Part shown: positions 8,097-16,711 of the stretch, piece by piece | How positions within the stretch are numbered: the first letter of the stretch is position 1 | Layout of the letters: each line of letters starts with the position of its first letter | Assembly (NCBI RefSeq): GCF_009176975.1 | Contig: NZ_WEZG01000018.1 | Location: forward strand, 1 to 56,459 | DNA: 56,459 nucleotides | Origin: Aureimonas psammosilenae | GTDB taxonomy: Bacteria > Pseudomonadota > Alphaproteobacteria > Rhizobiales > Rhizobiaceae | Direction: 5' to 3' | Translations under genes and position numbers: made by a program | Notes under the pieces: model-generated | The model's input: the letters and a program-made list of their open reading frames with translations, nothing else | What the model was told of the DNA's origin: nothing | Databases searched by the model: none

Positions 8097-9671
8097 ATGC
8101 CCGCCGAACGCCAGGCCGCCGCGCCCGCGCCCTATACGGACGATCAGAAGCACACCGACATGCAGGCCCTGCATTCCATGGGCTATGCGCAGGAGCTGGA
8201 ACGGCGCATGAGCCGCTTTTCCAACTTCGCCATTTCCTTCTCGATCATCTGCATCCTGTCGGGCGGCATCAATTCGCTGGCGCAGGCGACATCCGGGGCG
8301 GGGGGCGCGGCGATCGGCATCGGCTGGCCGCTCGGCTGCCTCGTGTCGGGCGTGTTCGCGGTCGCCATGGCGCAGATCGCCTCCGCTTATCCCACCGCCG
8401 GCGGGCTGTATCATTGGGGCTCGATCCTCGGGAACCGCTTCATCGGCTGGCTCACCGCCTGGTTCAACCTTCTCGGCCTCGTCACCGTTCTCGGCGCCAT
8501 CAATGTCGGCACCTATTACTTCTTCTTCGGCGCCTTCGGCCCCGCCATCGGCATGAGCGACACGATCGGAACGCGCATCGGGTTCCTCGCCGCCATCACC
8601 GTTCTCCAGGCGGTGATCAACCATGTCGGCATCGGCCTCACCGCGAAGCTCACCGACTTTTCCGGCTCCCTGATCCTCGTGACGTCCGTGGCGCTGGCGC
8701 TCGCCTGCCTCGCCTTCGCTCCCTCCTGGGACGTCGCGCGGCTCTTCACCTTCCACAATTATTCGGGCGCGGCGGGCGGCAATGTCTGGCCGGAAGTCTC
8801 GACGACCTGGGCGTTCCTCCTCGGTCTCCTCCTGCCGATCTACACGATCACCGGCTACGACGCCTCCGCCCACACCTCGGAGGAAACGCGCGACGCCGCC
8901 AATGCCGTGCCGCGCGGCATGGTGTCCTCGGTTCTTTGGTCGGGCATCGCCGGTTATATCGTCCTGTGCTCCTTCGTGCTGATGATCCCGGATATGGACG
9001 CGGCTGCCGCGCAAGGCTGGAACGTGTTCTTCTGGGCAATGGACGCGCAGATCCCGCCGGTGATCCGCAACGTGCTTTTTGCGGCGATCCTCGTCGCGCA
9101 GTTCCTGTGCGGCCTTGCCACCGTCACTTCCGTGTCGCGCATGATCTTCGCCTTTTCTCGCGACGGGGGCCTGCCCGCATCCCGCGCCCTGTCCAAGGTC
9201 AGCCCGCGCTTTCGCACCCCCGTTGCGGCCATCTGGACGGGCTCGATCCTGTCGGTCCTGTTCGTGTGGGGCACCTCGCTCGTCACCTTCGGCGAGTCCT
9301 CGGCCTATTCGATCGTGGTGTCCTGCACCGTGATCTTCCTGTTCTTCTCCTTCGCGATCCCGATCGCGGCGGGGCTTCTGACCTATGGCGGCGCGAAATG
9401 GCCGAAGATGGGGCCGTGGAACATCGGGCGCACGGCCTTTGCCGCGACAGCCATCCTTTCGGTTCTCGCCATGGTGCTGATCTTCGTTCTCGGCGTCCAG
9501 CCGCCGAACGGCTACGCGCTTTACATCACGCTCGGCTTCCTCATCGTCGCCGGCCTCGTCTGGGTCCTGTTCGAGCGCCGGCGCTTTGCCGGGCCGCCGA
9601 TCGGCGACGAGATCGCGCGCCGCCAAGCCACCATCCAGGCGGCAGAGTCGGCCGTCGGCGAGCGGATTTGA
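8097..9671 (+). CDS. APC superfamily amino acid permease
   Basis: The product has 524 residues from the ATG at 8097, preceded by CGGAG. It begins with a soluble stretch and MGYAQELERRMSRFSNFAISFSIICILSGG, the start pattern of the amino acid/choline transporter branch of the APC superfamily, followed by about 12 membrane segments. ITGYDASAHTSEETRDA matches the conserved cytoplasmic loop after helix 6. The protein probably imports an amino acid, polyamine or related amine with protons. It lies 13 bp ahead of an SDR gene and is likely in one operon with it. Confidence 0.88.
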   Translation: MPAERQAAAPAPYTDDQKHTDMQALHSMGYAQELERRMSRFSNFAISFSIICILSGGINSLAQATSGAGGAAIGIGWPLGCLVSGVFAVAMAQIASAYPTAGGLYHWGSILGNRFIGWLTAWFNLLGLVTVLGAINVGTYYFFFGAFGPAIGMSDTIGTRIGFLAAITVLQAVINHVGIGLTAKLTDFSGSLILVTSVALALACLAFAPSWDVARLFTFHNYSGAAGGNVWPEVSTTWAFLLGLLLPIYTITGYDASAHTSEETRDAANAVPRGMVSSVLWSGIAGYIVLCSFVLMIPDMDAAAAQGWNVFFWAMDAQIPPVIRNVLFAAILVAQFLCGLATVTSVSRMIFAFSRDGGLPASRALSKVSPRFRTPVAAIWTGSILSVLFVWGTSLVTFGESSAYSIVVSCTVIFLFFSFAIPIAAGLLTYGGAKWPKMGPWNIGRTAFAATAILSVLAMVLIFVLGVQPPNGYALYITLGFLIVAGLVWVLFERRRFAGPPIGDEIARRQATIQAAESAVGERI

Positions 9672-9684
9672 GGAGGGTGGCGCC

Positions 9685-10449
9685 ATGAAACGTCTCGAAG
9701 GACGCAGCACCCTCGTTTCCGGTGGGGCGGACGGATGCGGCGCGGCGGCGGTGCGCGCCTTCGCCCGCGAAGGGGCGCGGGTCACGATCGTCGACCGACA
9801 GGCCGACAAGGGCGAAGCATTGGCGCGAGAGATCCGCGATGGCGGCGGCGAGGCGATCTTTGCGCAGGCCGACGTGTCGAAGCGCGCAGCGGTGGAAGCG
9901 GCGGTGGCCAAAGCCACGGAGGCCTTCGGGGCCCCGACCGCCCTCTTCAACCATGCCGGCTCCATCGTGGTGAAGCCGTTTCTGGAGACCACGGACGAGG
10001 AATACGACTGGCTGATGGACGTGAACGTGCGCTCCATGTTCATGATGACGCGCGCCGTTCTGCCCGGCATGATCGCGGCGGGCGGCGGGGCGATCGTCTG
10101 CACCTCCTCCATCTCGGCGGTGGCCGCGACCCCCGCCGAAGTGCTCTACGACCTGACCAAGGGCGCGGTGCATATGTTCGCGCGCGCCATTGGCGTCGAG
10201 TTCCGCAACCGCAACATCCGCTGCAACGCCGTTTGCCCCGGCTTCATCGCCACCGCCCATGGCAACCGCGAAGTGGAGCTTCTGGCCCGCCACGGGGTCG
10301 ACGCGTCGGAAGCCGCGATCGCGGTGGCCCAAGGCCGCATGTGCCGCCCGGAAGAAGTCGCGAGCGCCGCCTTGTTTCTTCTCAGCGACGAGGCGAGCTT
10401 CGTGAACGGCGCGCATCTCTTCGTCGATAACGGCTTTACCGCGATCTAG
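9685..10449 (+). CDS. Short-chain dehydrogenase/reductase (SDR)
   Basis: This 254-residue SDR starts at an ATG with AGGAGG 10 bp upstream. The cofactor loop is SGGADGCGA, a variant of TGxxxGxG; NHAGSIV replaces NNAG; the active site is SSISAV then YDLTKGA, keeping the Tyr and Lys. FLLSDEASFVNGAHLFVDNGFT closes the protein. The aspartate after beta-2 (VDRQ) points to NAD rather than NADP. Operon placement after the permease suggests oxidation of the imported compound. This cannot be tested from sequence. Confidence 0.87.
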   Translation: MKRLEGRSTLVSGGADGCGAAAVRAFAREGARVTIVDRQADKGEALAREIRDGGGEAIFAQADVSKRAAVEAAVAKATEAFGAPTALFNHAGSIVVKPFLETTDEEYDWLMDVNVRSMFMMTRAVLPGMIAAGGGAIVCTSSISAVAATPAEVLYDLTKGAVHMFARAIGVEFRNRNIRCNAVCPGFIATAHGNREVELLARHGVDASEAAIAVAQGRMCRPEEVASAALFLLSDEASFVNGAHLFVDNGFTAI

Positions 10450-10742
10450 CTCCAAGGTTCTGTTGCGCGATGATGCCCGGATCGGGAGAGTCCTTCCAGT
10501 ATAGGACTCTCATATAGAGTCATCGTCAGTCTATCAGACACGGATAACCGGAGGATATTGTCAAAAGAGCATAAGACTTGCTCGAATTTTGCCGCAGGAC
10601 AAACCATTTGCGCAGAGCGCACTTGGAAATGTTCCAAAAGATGGGCGCTTGTGCTTGGGGCAGGCATGATCTACGTCGCCGCTGGCAAGTCCGCGGCGCG
10701 GCTTCTTCTGCAAGCTGCCGCGTTTCCAGGGAAACGACCTTC

Positions 10743-11306
10743 ATGAGCCCCCTCGCCATCGCCATTCTCGCGCTCGGCATGTCGATCGACGCCTTTATCG
10801 CTTCCACCGGGCGCGGCGCGGCCCTCCGTCGCCCGAGCGTCGGCGAGGCCATGCGCACCGGCCTCGTGTTCGGCGTGATCGAGGCGATAACGCCCTTGAT
10901 CGGCTGGGCCGCCGGCGTTCTGGCGTCGAGCTATATCGCCGAGGTCGATCACTGGATCGCCTTCGGGCTTCTCGGGGCCGTCGGCGGGCGCATGGTGTTC
11001 CACGCCCTTCAGCGTGGTCCGGAGGGGGAAGGGGCCGCCTTGAACCGCTCGGTCTGGGTGCTTCTGGCGACCGCCGTCGGCACCAGCCTCGACGCGATGG
11101 CGGTGGGCGTGTCGCTGGCTTTTCTGGATGTGAACATCGTGGTGATCGCCGTCGCCATCGGCTGCGCCACCATGCTGATGTCGACGGGCGGCATGCTGGC
11201 CGGGCGGCTTCTGGGGAGCCGCTTCGGCCGCACAGCCGAGATCGCGGGCGGTTTGGCGCTGATCGGCATCGGCGCGTCGATCCTCGTGGACCACCTGACC
11301 GGTTGA
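10743..11306 (+). CDS. mntP: MntP-like manganese efflux pump
   Basis: The product has 187 residues, matching the usual MntP length, and six membrane helices. MntP hallmarks are present twice: [17 protein letters not shown] in helix 1 and [20 protein letters not shown] in helix 4, each with the metal-binding aspartate. It exports Mn(II) across the inner membrane. The 293-bp upstream gap holds possible regulatory sequence, but I could not match it to the yybP-ykoY manganese riboswitch. It overlaps the next gene by 4 bp. Confidence 0.85.
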   Translation: MSPLAIAILALGMSIDAFIASTGRGAALRRPSVGEAMRTGLVFGVIEAITPLIGWAAGVLASSYIAEVDHWIAFGLLGAVGGRMVFHALQRGPEGEGAALNRSVWVLLATAVGTSLDAMAVGVSLAFLDVNIVVIAVAIGCATMLMSTGGMLAGRLLGSRFGRTAEIAGGLALIGIGASILVDHLTG

Positions 11307-11914
11307 GAAACGCACCGCCCGCCATGCCCCGCGCCGCCGCCGTTCTTCTCGACACGCCCGACCGCTACGGGATCGTGTCCCGCGTTTTTCACTGGGCGGC
11401 GGCCTATCTTCTCGTGTGGCAGTTCGTGACGCTGGTGGGCTGGCGCTTCATCGGCGACGGGGCCTTGATGCGCGGCGTTTCCCTGTTCGGCCCTTATCAC
11501 GGCACGGTCGGGGTTCTGGTGGTGGCGCTCGTTCTGCCGCGCGCCCTTTGGGCGCTTCGCAACAACCGCCGGCGACCGGCGCGGGGTGCCGGGATCGCGG
11601 GCCGGCTGGCGCAGAGCGTCCACGCCGCCTTTTATGCGCTGATGCTTGCGGTGCCGGCGCTGGCGCTCCTCCGCGCCTACGGCAACGGCAAGGGCTACGA
11701 ATTGTGGGGTTTCCCGCTCGTGCCGCAGACCGGCCGCGAGATCGCATGGCTGATCCTCCCGGCGGATCTTCTTCATGCGCCGCTGGCCTGGGGGCTCGGC
11801 GTTCTGATCGCCGGGCACGTCGCGATGGCGCTCGCGCATCGTTTTGCGCGCCGCGACGATGTTCTGGCGCGCATGGCGGGGCCGTTGCGTGTTTCCGCGC
11901 GCGCCGCCCGGTAG
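11303..11914 (+). CDS. Cytochrome b561
   Basis: This four-helix diheme membrane cytochrome has 203 residues from a TTG at 11303 that overlaps the mntP stop (TTGA), or 196 residues from the ATG at 11324. Candidate heme histidines lie in [26 protein letters not shown] and [12 protein letters not shown], the spacing seen in bacterial CybB proteins. It passes electrons between quinol and an acceptor, possibly superoxide. Coupling to mntP hints at a manganese or oxidative-stress setting. Confidence 0.82.
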   Translation: MRNAPPAMPRAAAVLLDTPDRYGIVSRVFHWAAAYLLVWQFVTLVGWRFIGDGALMRGVSLFGPYHGTVGVLVVALVLPRALWALRNNRRRPARGAGIAGRLAQSVHAAFYALMLAVPALALLRAYGNGKGYELWGFPLVPQTGREIAWLILPADLLHAPLAWGLGVLIAGHVAMALAHRFARRDDVLARMAGPLRVSARAAR

Positions 11915-11931
11915 ACGCGGCGCGCGCGGAA
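11893..11931. terminator. Strong hairpin between convergent genes
   Basis: A perfect 14-bp GC-rich stem (11894-11907 with 11917-11930) encloses a 9-nt loop that contains the TAG stop of the cytochrome b561 gene. There is no T run on either side, so it may be a bidirectional block or an mRNA 3-prime stabiliser rather than a classical terminator. Confidence 0.5.
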
Positions 11932-11941
11932 GGAAATCGCT

Positions 11942-12829
11942 TCAATCCGGCACGTAGCGCCGCCAGTTGTGCTCTTCCTTGAAGCCCAGCACGTCGCGGA
12001 TCTTGCGGTTCGACAGCGGGGCTTCGAACTCGTCGAGCTCGCGCGTGATCGGCGTGCCGGGGCACTGGCGGGCGAGGAACTCGGCAGTCGGCTCGCGCGC
12101 GGTGATCGTGTCGTTGGTGGCGTTGAAGACCTGGAAGCCGAGCCCGTCCTTTCGCAAGCAGAGATCCACGATCTGGCCGAGATCGCGCGCGTCGATATAG
12201 CTCCAGGCATTGCGCTTGCGGCTCGGCGGATCGGCCATAAAGGCGGGAAAGCGGTCGTATTCGTGCGGCTCGATTACGTTGCCGATGCGAAGCGCGTAGA
12301 TATCGGCCCCGGAGCGCTCGGCGAAGGCGCGCGCGGTGCGCTCGTTCACCACCTTCGACAGGCCGTAGCTGTCCATCGGGTCGACATCGTAGTCCTCTTC
12401 CAGCGGAAAAGCGTGGAAGTCGCGGTCGCCTTCGGCAAAGCACACGCCATAGGTGGTTTCGCTGGAGGCGATCACGATTTTGCGGATGCCGAGCTTCACC
12501 GCCGCCTCGATCACGTTGTAGGTGCCCATCGTGTTGACCCGGAAGGTCTCGTTGTCGGGGCGGATCAGAACGCGCGGCACGGCGGCGAAATGCACCACGG
12601 CGTCGACTTTCGCCGGCCCCGCGCCGGTGTCGTATCCTTCGAAGCCGAAATGGCTCGACAGGGCGTTGAACACCTGCCCGCTCTCAGCGATGTCGGCCTG
12701 CAACGTGTTGACGCCAGGCAGGTCCAGGGGCGTCAGATCGACGTTCAGGACCTCGTGTCCTTGACCGAGAAGATAAGGCACCACGTGCCGCCCGGCCTTG
12801 CCGGTGCCTCCCGTGAAGACGATCCGCAT
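11942..12829 (-). CDS. NAD-dependent epimerase/dehydratase (extended SDR)
   Basis: This 295-residue protein starts at the ATG at 12829, with GGGAG upstream. It has FTGGTGKAGRHVVPYLL (cofactor loop), VVHFAAVPRVL, ASSETTYG and YGLSK with catalytic Tyr and Lys. SYIDARDLGQIVDLCL and FQVFNATNDTI are typical of UDP-sugar 4-epimerase-like or uronate-dehydrogenase-like proteins. It probably oxidises or epimerises a sugar or sugar acid in the pathway of the upstream operon. A gap of 109 bp from the hydrolase leaves open a separate promoter. Confidence 0.85.
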   Translation of the reverse strand: MRIVFTGGTGKAGRHVVPYLLGQGHEVLNVDLTPLDLPGVNTLQADIAESGQVFNALSSHFGFEGYDTGAGPAKVDAVVHFAAVPRVLIRPDNETFRVNTMGTYNVIEAAVKLGIRKIVIASSETTYGVCFAEGDRDFHAFPLEEDYDVDPMDSYGLSKVVNERTARAFAERSGADIYALRIGNVIEPHEYDRFPAFMADPPSRKRNAWSYIDARDLGQIVDLCLRKDGLGFQVFNATNDTITAREPTAEFLARQCPGTPITRELDEFEAPLSNRKIRDVLGFKEEHNWRRYVPD

Positions 12830-12938
12830 GGTTTGGTTCTCCCGATCGATCGAGCGCGAACCGACGACCCGGCCGCGCTTTCGCCATATGGCCGAAATTC
12901 GCGCCGCCGCCATGGACAGCGGTTGTCAGACTGGGGTT

Positions 12939-14177
12939 TCAGGCGGCGGCCAGCGCGCATTCGAGAAGCGTCGCCGCGCCGGCGGCGGCATGGCGCGGCT
13001 CGACGTCCTCGGCTTCGTTGTGGCTGATCCCGTCGCGGCAGGGCACGAAGATCATGGCGGCGGGTGCGACGCGGGCGACGAAAAGCGCGTCGTGGAAGGC
13101 CCCGGACACCATCCGCCGCACGGAAAAGCCTTGGCGCGTCGCCGCGTCCTCGACAAGGGCGACCATGGCGTCGGGAAAGGTGAGCGGCGGCATGTCGAAG
13201 AGAATGCTGGCCTCCGACCGGCAGCCGGCAGCCGCGGCGGCATGGGCGCAGGTCCGGCGCACATGGGCCTCGATCGCGTCGAGGCGCGCGGGGTCGGGGT
13301 GGCGGATGTCCACGGAAAAAATCACGCGCTCGGGAACGGCGTTGATCGAGCCGGGCTCGGCGCGAAGGCGACCGACGGTCAGCCGGGCGTTTTCGTCACG
13401 CGGCATGACGTTTCCGTAGAGATCGTGGAGCGAGGCCGCAGCGGCCACCATCGGGTCGCGGCGAAAGCTTGAAGGCGTCGTGCCGGCATGGGCCGCCGCG
13501 CCCGCGATCGCGATCTCCAGCCAGCGCGTTCCCTGGATGCCGGTGACCGCGCCGACCGCGATCTCCTCGCGCTCCAGAACGGGGCCCTGTTCGATATGAA
13601 GCTCGAGATAGCCGGCGATGGTTCCGCCGAGGGGACGCATCGCGGCCTCCGTCAGGGCGGCGAGCGTCGCCGCCAGCTCGTCGCCGAGGCGCTCGCCGTC
13701 AAGGCTCAGCGCGTTTTCCCAGGCCGGGTCGATCCGGCCTGCGGCAAAGGCCCGCGAGCCGAAGCAGCCGGGCGAAAAGCGGCTGCCTTCCTCGTTGGTC
13801 CAGGCCACGACCTCCACCGCGCGCGGCGTTTCCACACCCGCATCCGCCAGGGCTTCCAGGACTTCCAGAGCGGCCAGAACCCCGAGCGCCCCGTCGAAGC
13901 GCCCGCCCGTCGGCTGCGTGTCGAGATGGGAACCGAGAAGAAGCGGCGGCAGGGAAGGGTCGCGGCCTTCGCGCCGAAGGAAAAGGTTCGCCGCCGCGTC
14001 CTGCGACACGGCAAAGCCCCGCGCGCTCCCGAGTTCGGCGAGAAGCCGGCGCGCTTGCCGGTCGCCCGCCGTCAGGGCCTGCCGGTTGACCCCGTTCTTC
14101 GCGGTCGCGCCGATCGCGGCAAAGGCGGCGAGGCGGTCCTGCAGGCGGCCCGCGCGGATCGCCGGGGGCGAACTCAT
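12939..14177 (-). CDS. M20-family N-carbamoyl amino acid/allantoate amidohydrolase
   Basis: This 412-residue hydrolase overlaps the upstream gene by ATGA. The di-metal ligands of the M20/carbamoylase group are all visible: GSHLDTQPTGGRFDGALG, WTNEEGSRF, LELHIEQGPVLE and GISHNEAEDVEPRH. TGIQGTRWLEI and GAAAHAGTTP mark the dimerisation or lid domain. Enzymes of this group split the ureido or amide C-N bond of N-carbamoyl amino acids, allantoate or ureidoglycine. In a sugar-type operon this implies a nitrogen-bearing substrate. A damaged second copy of its last 55 codons lies at 34032-34199. Confidence 0.88.
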   Translation of the reverse strand: MSSPPAIRAGRLQDRLAAFAAIGATAKNGVNRQALTAGDRQARRLLAELGSARGFAVSQDAAANLFLRREGRDPSLPPLLLGSHLDTQPTGGRFDGALGVLAALEVLEALADAGVETPRAVEVVAWTNEEGSRFSPGCFGSRAFAAGRIDPAWENALSLDGERLGDELAATLAALTEAAMRPLGGTIAGYLELHIEQGPVLEREEIAVGAVTGIQGTRWLEIAIAGAAAHAGTTPSSFRRDPMVAAAASLHDLYGNVMPRDENARLTVGRLRAEPGSINAVPERVIFSVDIRHPDPARLDAIEAHVRRTCAHAAAAAGCRSEASILFDMPPLTFPDAMVALVEDAATRQGFSVRRMVSGAFHDALFVARVAPAAMIFVPCRDGISHNEAEDVEPRHAAAGAATLLECALAAA

Positions 14178-15010
14178 CGCTTCAGCCCGGCGATGAAGCG
14201 CTTGACGCGCGCCGGGTCCACCGCGTTCCACCAGACGCCGTCATGCTTCAAGGAACTCGCGACGATGACGCCGTCGACGATATCGAGGATGTCGCCGGCA
14301 TTGTCCGGGGTGACGCCCGAGCCGACCAGCGTCGGCAGGCCGCCGGCTTCCTTGATCATGCGGATATAGGACAGGTCCGCCGCGTGGCCGGTGCGCTGGC
14401 CGGTGGCGATCACGACGTCCGCGTCGAAGAACACGAGGTCCTTCACCTGCTCTTCCACCGGGCGGTCTGCGACGATGGCGTGCGCCCCGTGCTTCACATG
14501 GGCGTCGGCAAAGATGCGGATGTTCTTGGCGCGGAGCTGCGCGCGATAACGTGATGCGCGCGCCGCTTCGCCTTCCACGAAGCCTTCGTTGGCGACATAG
14601 GCGTTGGCCCATTGGTTGACGCGGATGAAGGATGCGCCGCTCGCGCTGGCGATGGCGAGCGCGGGGATCGCGGCATTGGCGAGGACGTTGACCCCGATCG
14701 GGCGGCCGAGCTCGCGCCGGATGCGGTCGGAGATCACCGCCATATGCGCCGAGGTCTCGTGGCCGATGTCGTCGGGCTTGGAAAACGGCACGTCGCCGTG
14801 GTTTTCCACGATCACCCCGTCGCAGCCGTTTTCGAGATAGGAACGGGCGTCGGCGAGCCCTTGCGCGTAGATCGCCTCCACCGCTTCGCCGTCGAAGCGC
14901 GGGGCGCCCGGCAAAGGCGGCAGGTGCACGACGCCGATCACGGCCTTCGCCACGCCGAAGATGGCGGAAATCGTGTCGGCGCTCCCACGCCCGATGGTGG
15001 TCGAAGTCAT
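14174..15010 (-). CDS. BtpA/SgcQ family TIM-barrel protein
   Basis: This 278-residue protein starts at the ATG overlapping the kinase stop. It shows the family stretches VIGVVHLPPLPGAPRF, NGCDGVIVENHGDVPF, GVNVLANAAIPALAIA, FIRVNQW, and GSGVTPDNAGDILDIVDGVIVASSLKHDG. The BtpA/SgcQ family was named from a cyanobacterial photosystem I factor and an E. coli sgc operon gene of unknown role. Its TIM-barrel sequence pattern suggests an aldolase- or isomerase-like reaction. Here it sits among kinase and lactonase genes, which supports a catabolic enzyme. Confidence 0.85.
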   Translation of the reverse strand: MTSTTIGRGSADTISAIFGVAKAVIGVVHLPPLPGAPRFDGEAVEAIYAQGLADARSYLENGCDGVIVENHGDVPFSKPDDIGHETSAHMAVISDRIRRELGRPIGVNVLANAAIPALAIASASGASFIRVNQWANAYVANEGFVEGEAARASRYRAQLRAKNIRIFADAHVKHGAHAIVADRPVEEQVKDLVFFDADVVIATGQRTGHAADLSYIRMIKEAGGLPTLVGSGVTPDNAGDILDIVDGVIVASSLKHDGVWWNAVDPARVKRFIAGLKR

Positions 15011-15906
15011 CTTGTTTCCTTCACGATGTCGTCCATCTCGGCGCGCGTCGGGCCGCAGCCGAAGGCCCCCGGCCGCATCACGGCCCGCCCGGCGGCGAGA
15101 ACAGCGAGGCGAAACGCCGTTTCTTCCAGGAACTCGCGGTCGAGAAGCCCGGCCAACGTGCCGCACAGAACATCGCCCGCGCCGCTCGTATCCACCACCG
15201 CCACGGGCGGGCTCGAAAGAGCGAGGCGATGATCGCCGTTCGCCATGACCGCGCCTTGCGCCCCGAGGGTGAGCACCGCGCAGTCCGGCCCCTGCGCCAG
15301 AAGCGCGGCGAGGATCGCGGGCACGTGCGCCTCGCCCGTCAGTTGTTCCCCTTCGCCCCGGTTGACCACCACGAGATCCACGTCGCGAAGAATGGGGGGC
15401 GGGGCCGTGTCACCCAGCGGGCTGGCGTTCAACACGGTGAAAAGGCCCTTTTCGCGCGCCCTGGCGAGGCAGGCCGCCGTGGTGGCGGGGCCGAGATTGT
15501 TCTGCATCACGAGAATGTCGCCGGCCCGCGCTTCCCCCACCCAACCGGCGTGCTCGGCGTGAAAGCCCCGCGCCGCCGCAACGGCGCTGACGATGAGGTT
15601 CTCGCCCGCCGCGTCCAGAAGCACCGAGGAGCGGTCGCTCGGGCCTTCCACCGACACGAGATCTCCCGAGCGAAGGCCGGTCTCGGCGAGAAGCCGGCGG
15701 ATGGTTTCCGCCTCGCCGTCGCAACCGACCGGGGCCCAGAAACGCGTTTCCGTGCCCGTCCGCCAGGCGGCGAGCGCCTGGTTGGCGCCCTTGCCGCCGA
15801 GCCCGACGTCGCAAGCGTCGGCGTTCAGCGTTTCCCCGGCCGCCGGAAAGCGGGCAAGGCGGAAGCTGGTGTCGAGGCAGATATTGCCGACGACATGCAC
15901 GGTCAT
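15007..15906 (-). CDS. PfkB/ribokinase-family carbohydrate kinase
   Basis: This 299-residue kinase has the PfkB signature 1 GLGGKGANQALAAWRTG near residue 37 and signature 2 VVDTSGAGDVLCGTLAGLL near 240, with the catalytic aspartate in GAGD. It most resembles ribokinases. It phosphorylates a sugar or nucleoside delivered by the ABC importer. It begins 4 bp after the GATase-like gene and overlaps the BtpA-like gene by ATGA, so tight co-expression is likely. Confidence 0.9.
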   Translation of the reverse strand: MTVHVVGNICLDTSFRLARFPAAGETLNADACDVGLGGKGANQALAAWRTGTETRFWAPVGCDGEAETIRRLLAETGLRSGDLVSVEGPSDRSSVLLDAAGENLIVSAVAAARGFHAEHAGWVGEARAGDILVMQNNLGPATTAACLARAREKGLFTVLNASPLGDTAPPPILRDVDLVVVNRGEGEQLTGEAHVPAILAALLAQGPDCAVLTLGAQGAVMANGDHRLALSSPPVAVVDTSGAGDVLCGTLAGLLDREFLEETAFRLAVLAAGRAVMRPGAFGCGPTRAEMDDIVKETR

Positions 15907-15910
15907 CGGA

Positions 15911-16681
15911 TCAGCTTTTCGCGGTCGCCCAGGCCAGCATCGCCCCGAAGAGCTTGGCGTAACCGTCCCAGCGGATGAACTCGCCCGGCAGCCAGTGCGG
16001 CCCGACATCGGAGGTCCAGACCACGGTGCGTCCCTTGCCATAGGTGCCGGTGACGAGAAGCGGCTGCGAACCGTATTCGGTGGACACCGTGGCGAGCACC
16101 TCCGCGCCGGGCTTCAGTTCCACCTCGTTGTAGCCGAGAAGCACCGGCCAATCGGTGCCGAGCCCTTGGAGGATGGGGTGGGACGTGTCGCCGGTGACGA
16201 CGGGCGCAAAACCTTCCGGCACCTCGACGCGGTCGTCCACGGGAAGGCACGACACGGGCAGCACCTCCTCCACGGCCGTCTTGCGGTAGCGCGCGCCGCC
16301 ATTGATGCCCTGGAACGAGTAATAACCGCCGAACATCAGAAGCGCCCCGCCGCGCTCCACATATTCTCTCAAAAGCTTCAGGCGGTTCGGCGTCGTCTTG
16401 GAGTGAATCCAGGTGTCGGGATGGAGAAGCAGCGTGTTCGCGCCGATATCCGACAGGATCACCGCGTCATAGGCTTCCAGCGCTTCGATGGTCTGCGGAA
16501 AGTCGCGCTGCGCCTGATGGGCGGGCATGAAGGTGATCGCGAAGGGGCTGCCCTTCAGGGCTGCGAGAAGCTCGTCCGCGCCCTGGTGGTAGGTGACGGT
16601 CGGGAACTGGTCGAAGCCCTTGATATGGGTGGCGGTGGAGACCCAGGACTCGCCGGCGAGAAGGACCTTTTTCTCGGTCAT
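15911..16681 (-). CDS. Glutamine amidotransferase-like (DUF1355/ThuA-like) protein
   Basis: From the ATG at 16681 the product has 256 residues; a start 8 codons earlier (16705) is possible. KVLLAGESWVSTATHIKGFDQF, then DAVILSDIGANTLLLHP and GALLMFGGYYSFQGINGGARY match the class I GATase-like family found beside sugar transporters. The usual nucleophile elbow with cysteine is not clear (GGYYSF in its place), so amidotransferase activity is doubtful. ThuA-like relatives take part in disaccharide oxidation in rhizobia. The role in this operon is unknown. Confidence 0.75.
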   Translation of the reverse strand: MTEKKVLLAGESWVSTATHIKGFDQFPTVTYHQGADELLAALKGSPFAITFMPAHQAQRDFPQTIEALEAYDAVILSDIGANTLLLHPDTWIHSKTTPNRLKLLREYVERGGALLMFGGYYSFQGINGGARYRKTAVEEVLPVSCLPVDDRVEVPEGFAPVVTGDTSHPILQGLGTDWPVLLGYNEVELKPGAEVLATVSTEYGSQPLLVTGTYGKGRTVVWTSDVGPHWLPGEFIRWDGYAKLFGAMLAWATAKS

Positions 16682-16711
16682 GTTCGTCGTCTTTCTTTCA
16701 ACCAAAAAGGA

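Noticed and set aside
8004-10112. 702-residue minus-strand open frame
   Set aside because: It is antisense to the APC permease and SDR genes. The translation is a charged low-complexity string with no family pattern, as expected from GC-rich codon bias.
10450-10742. Manganese (yybP-ykoY) riboswitch ahead of mntP
   Set aside because: I looked for the conserved core and did not find it. The leader may still be regulatory, but no known class could be supported.
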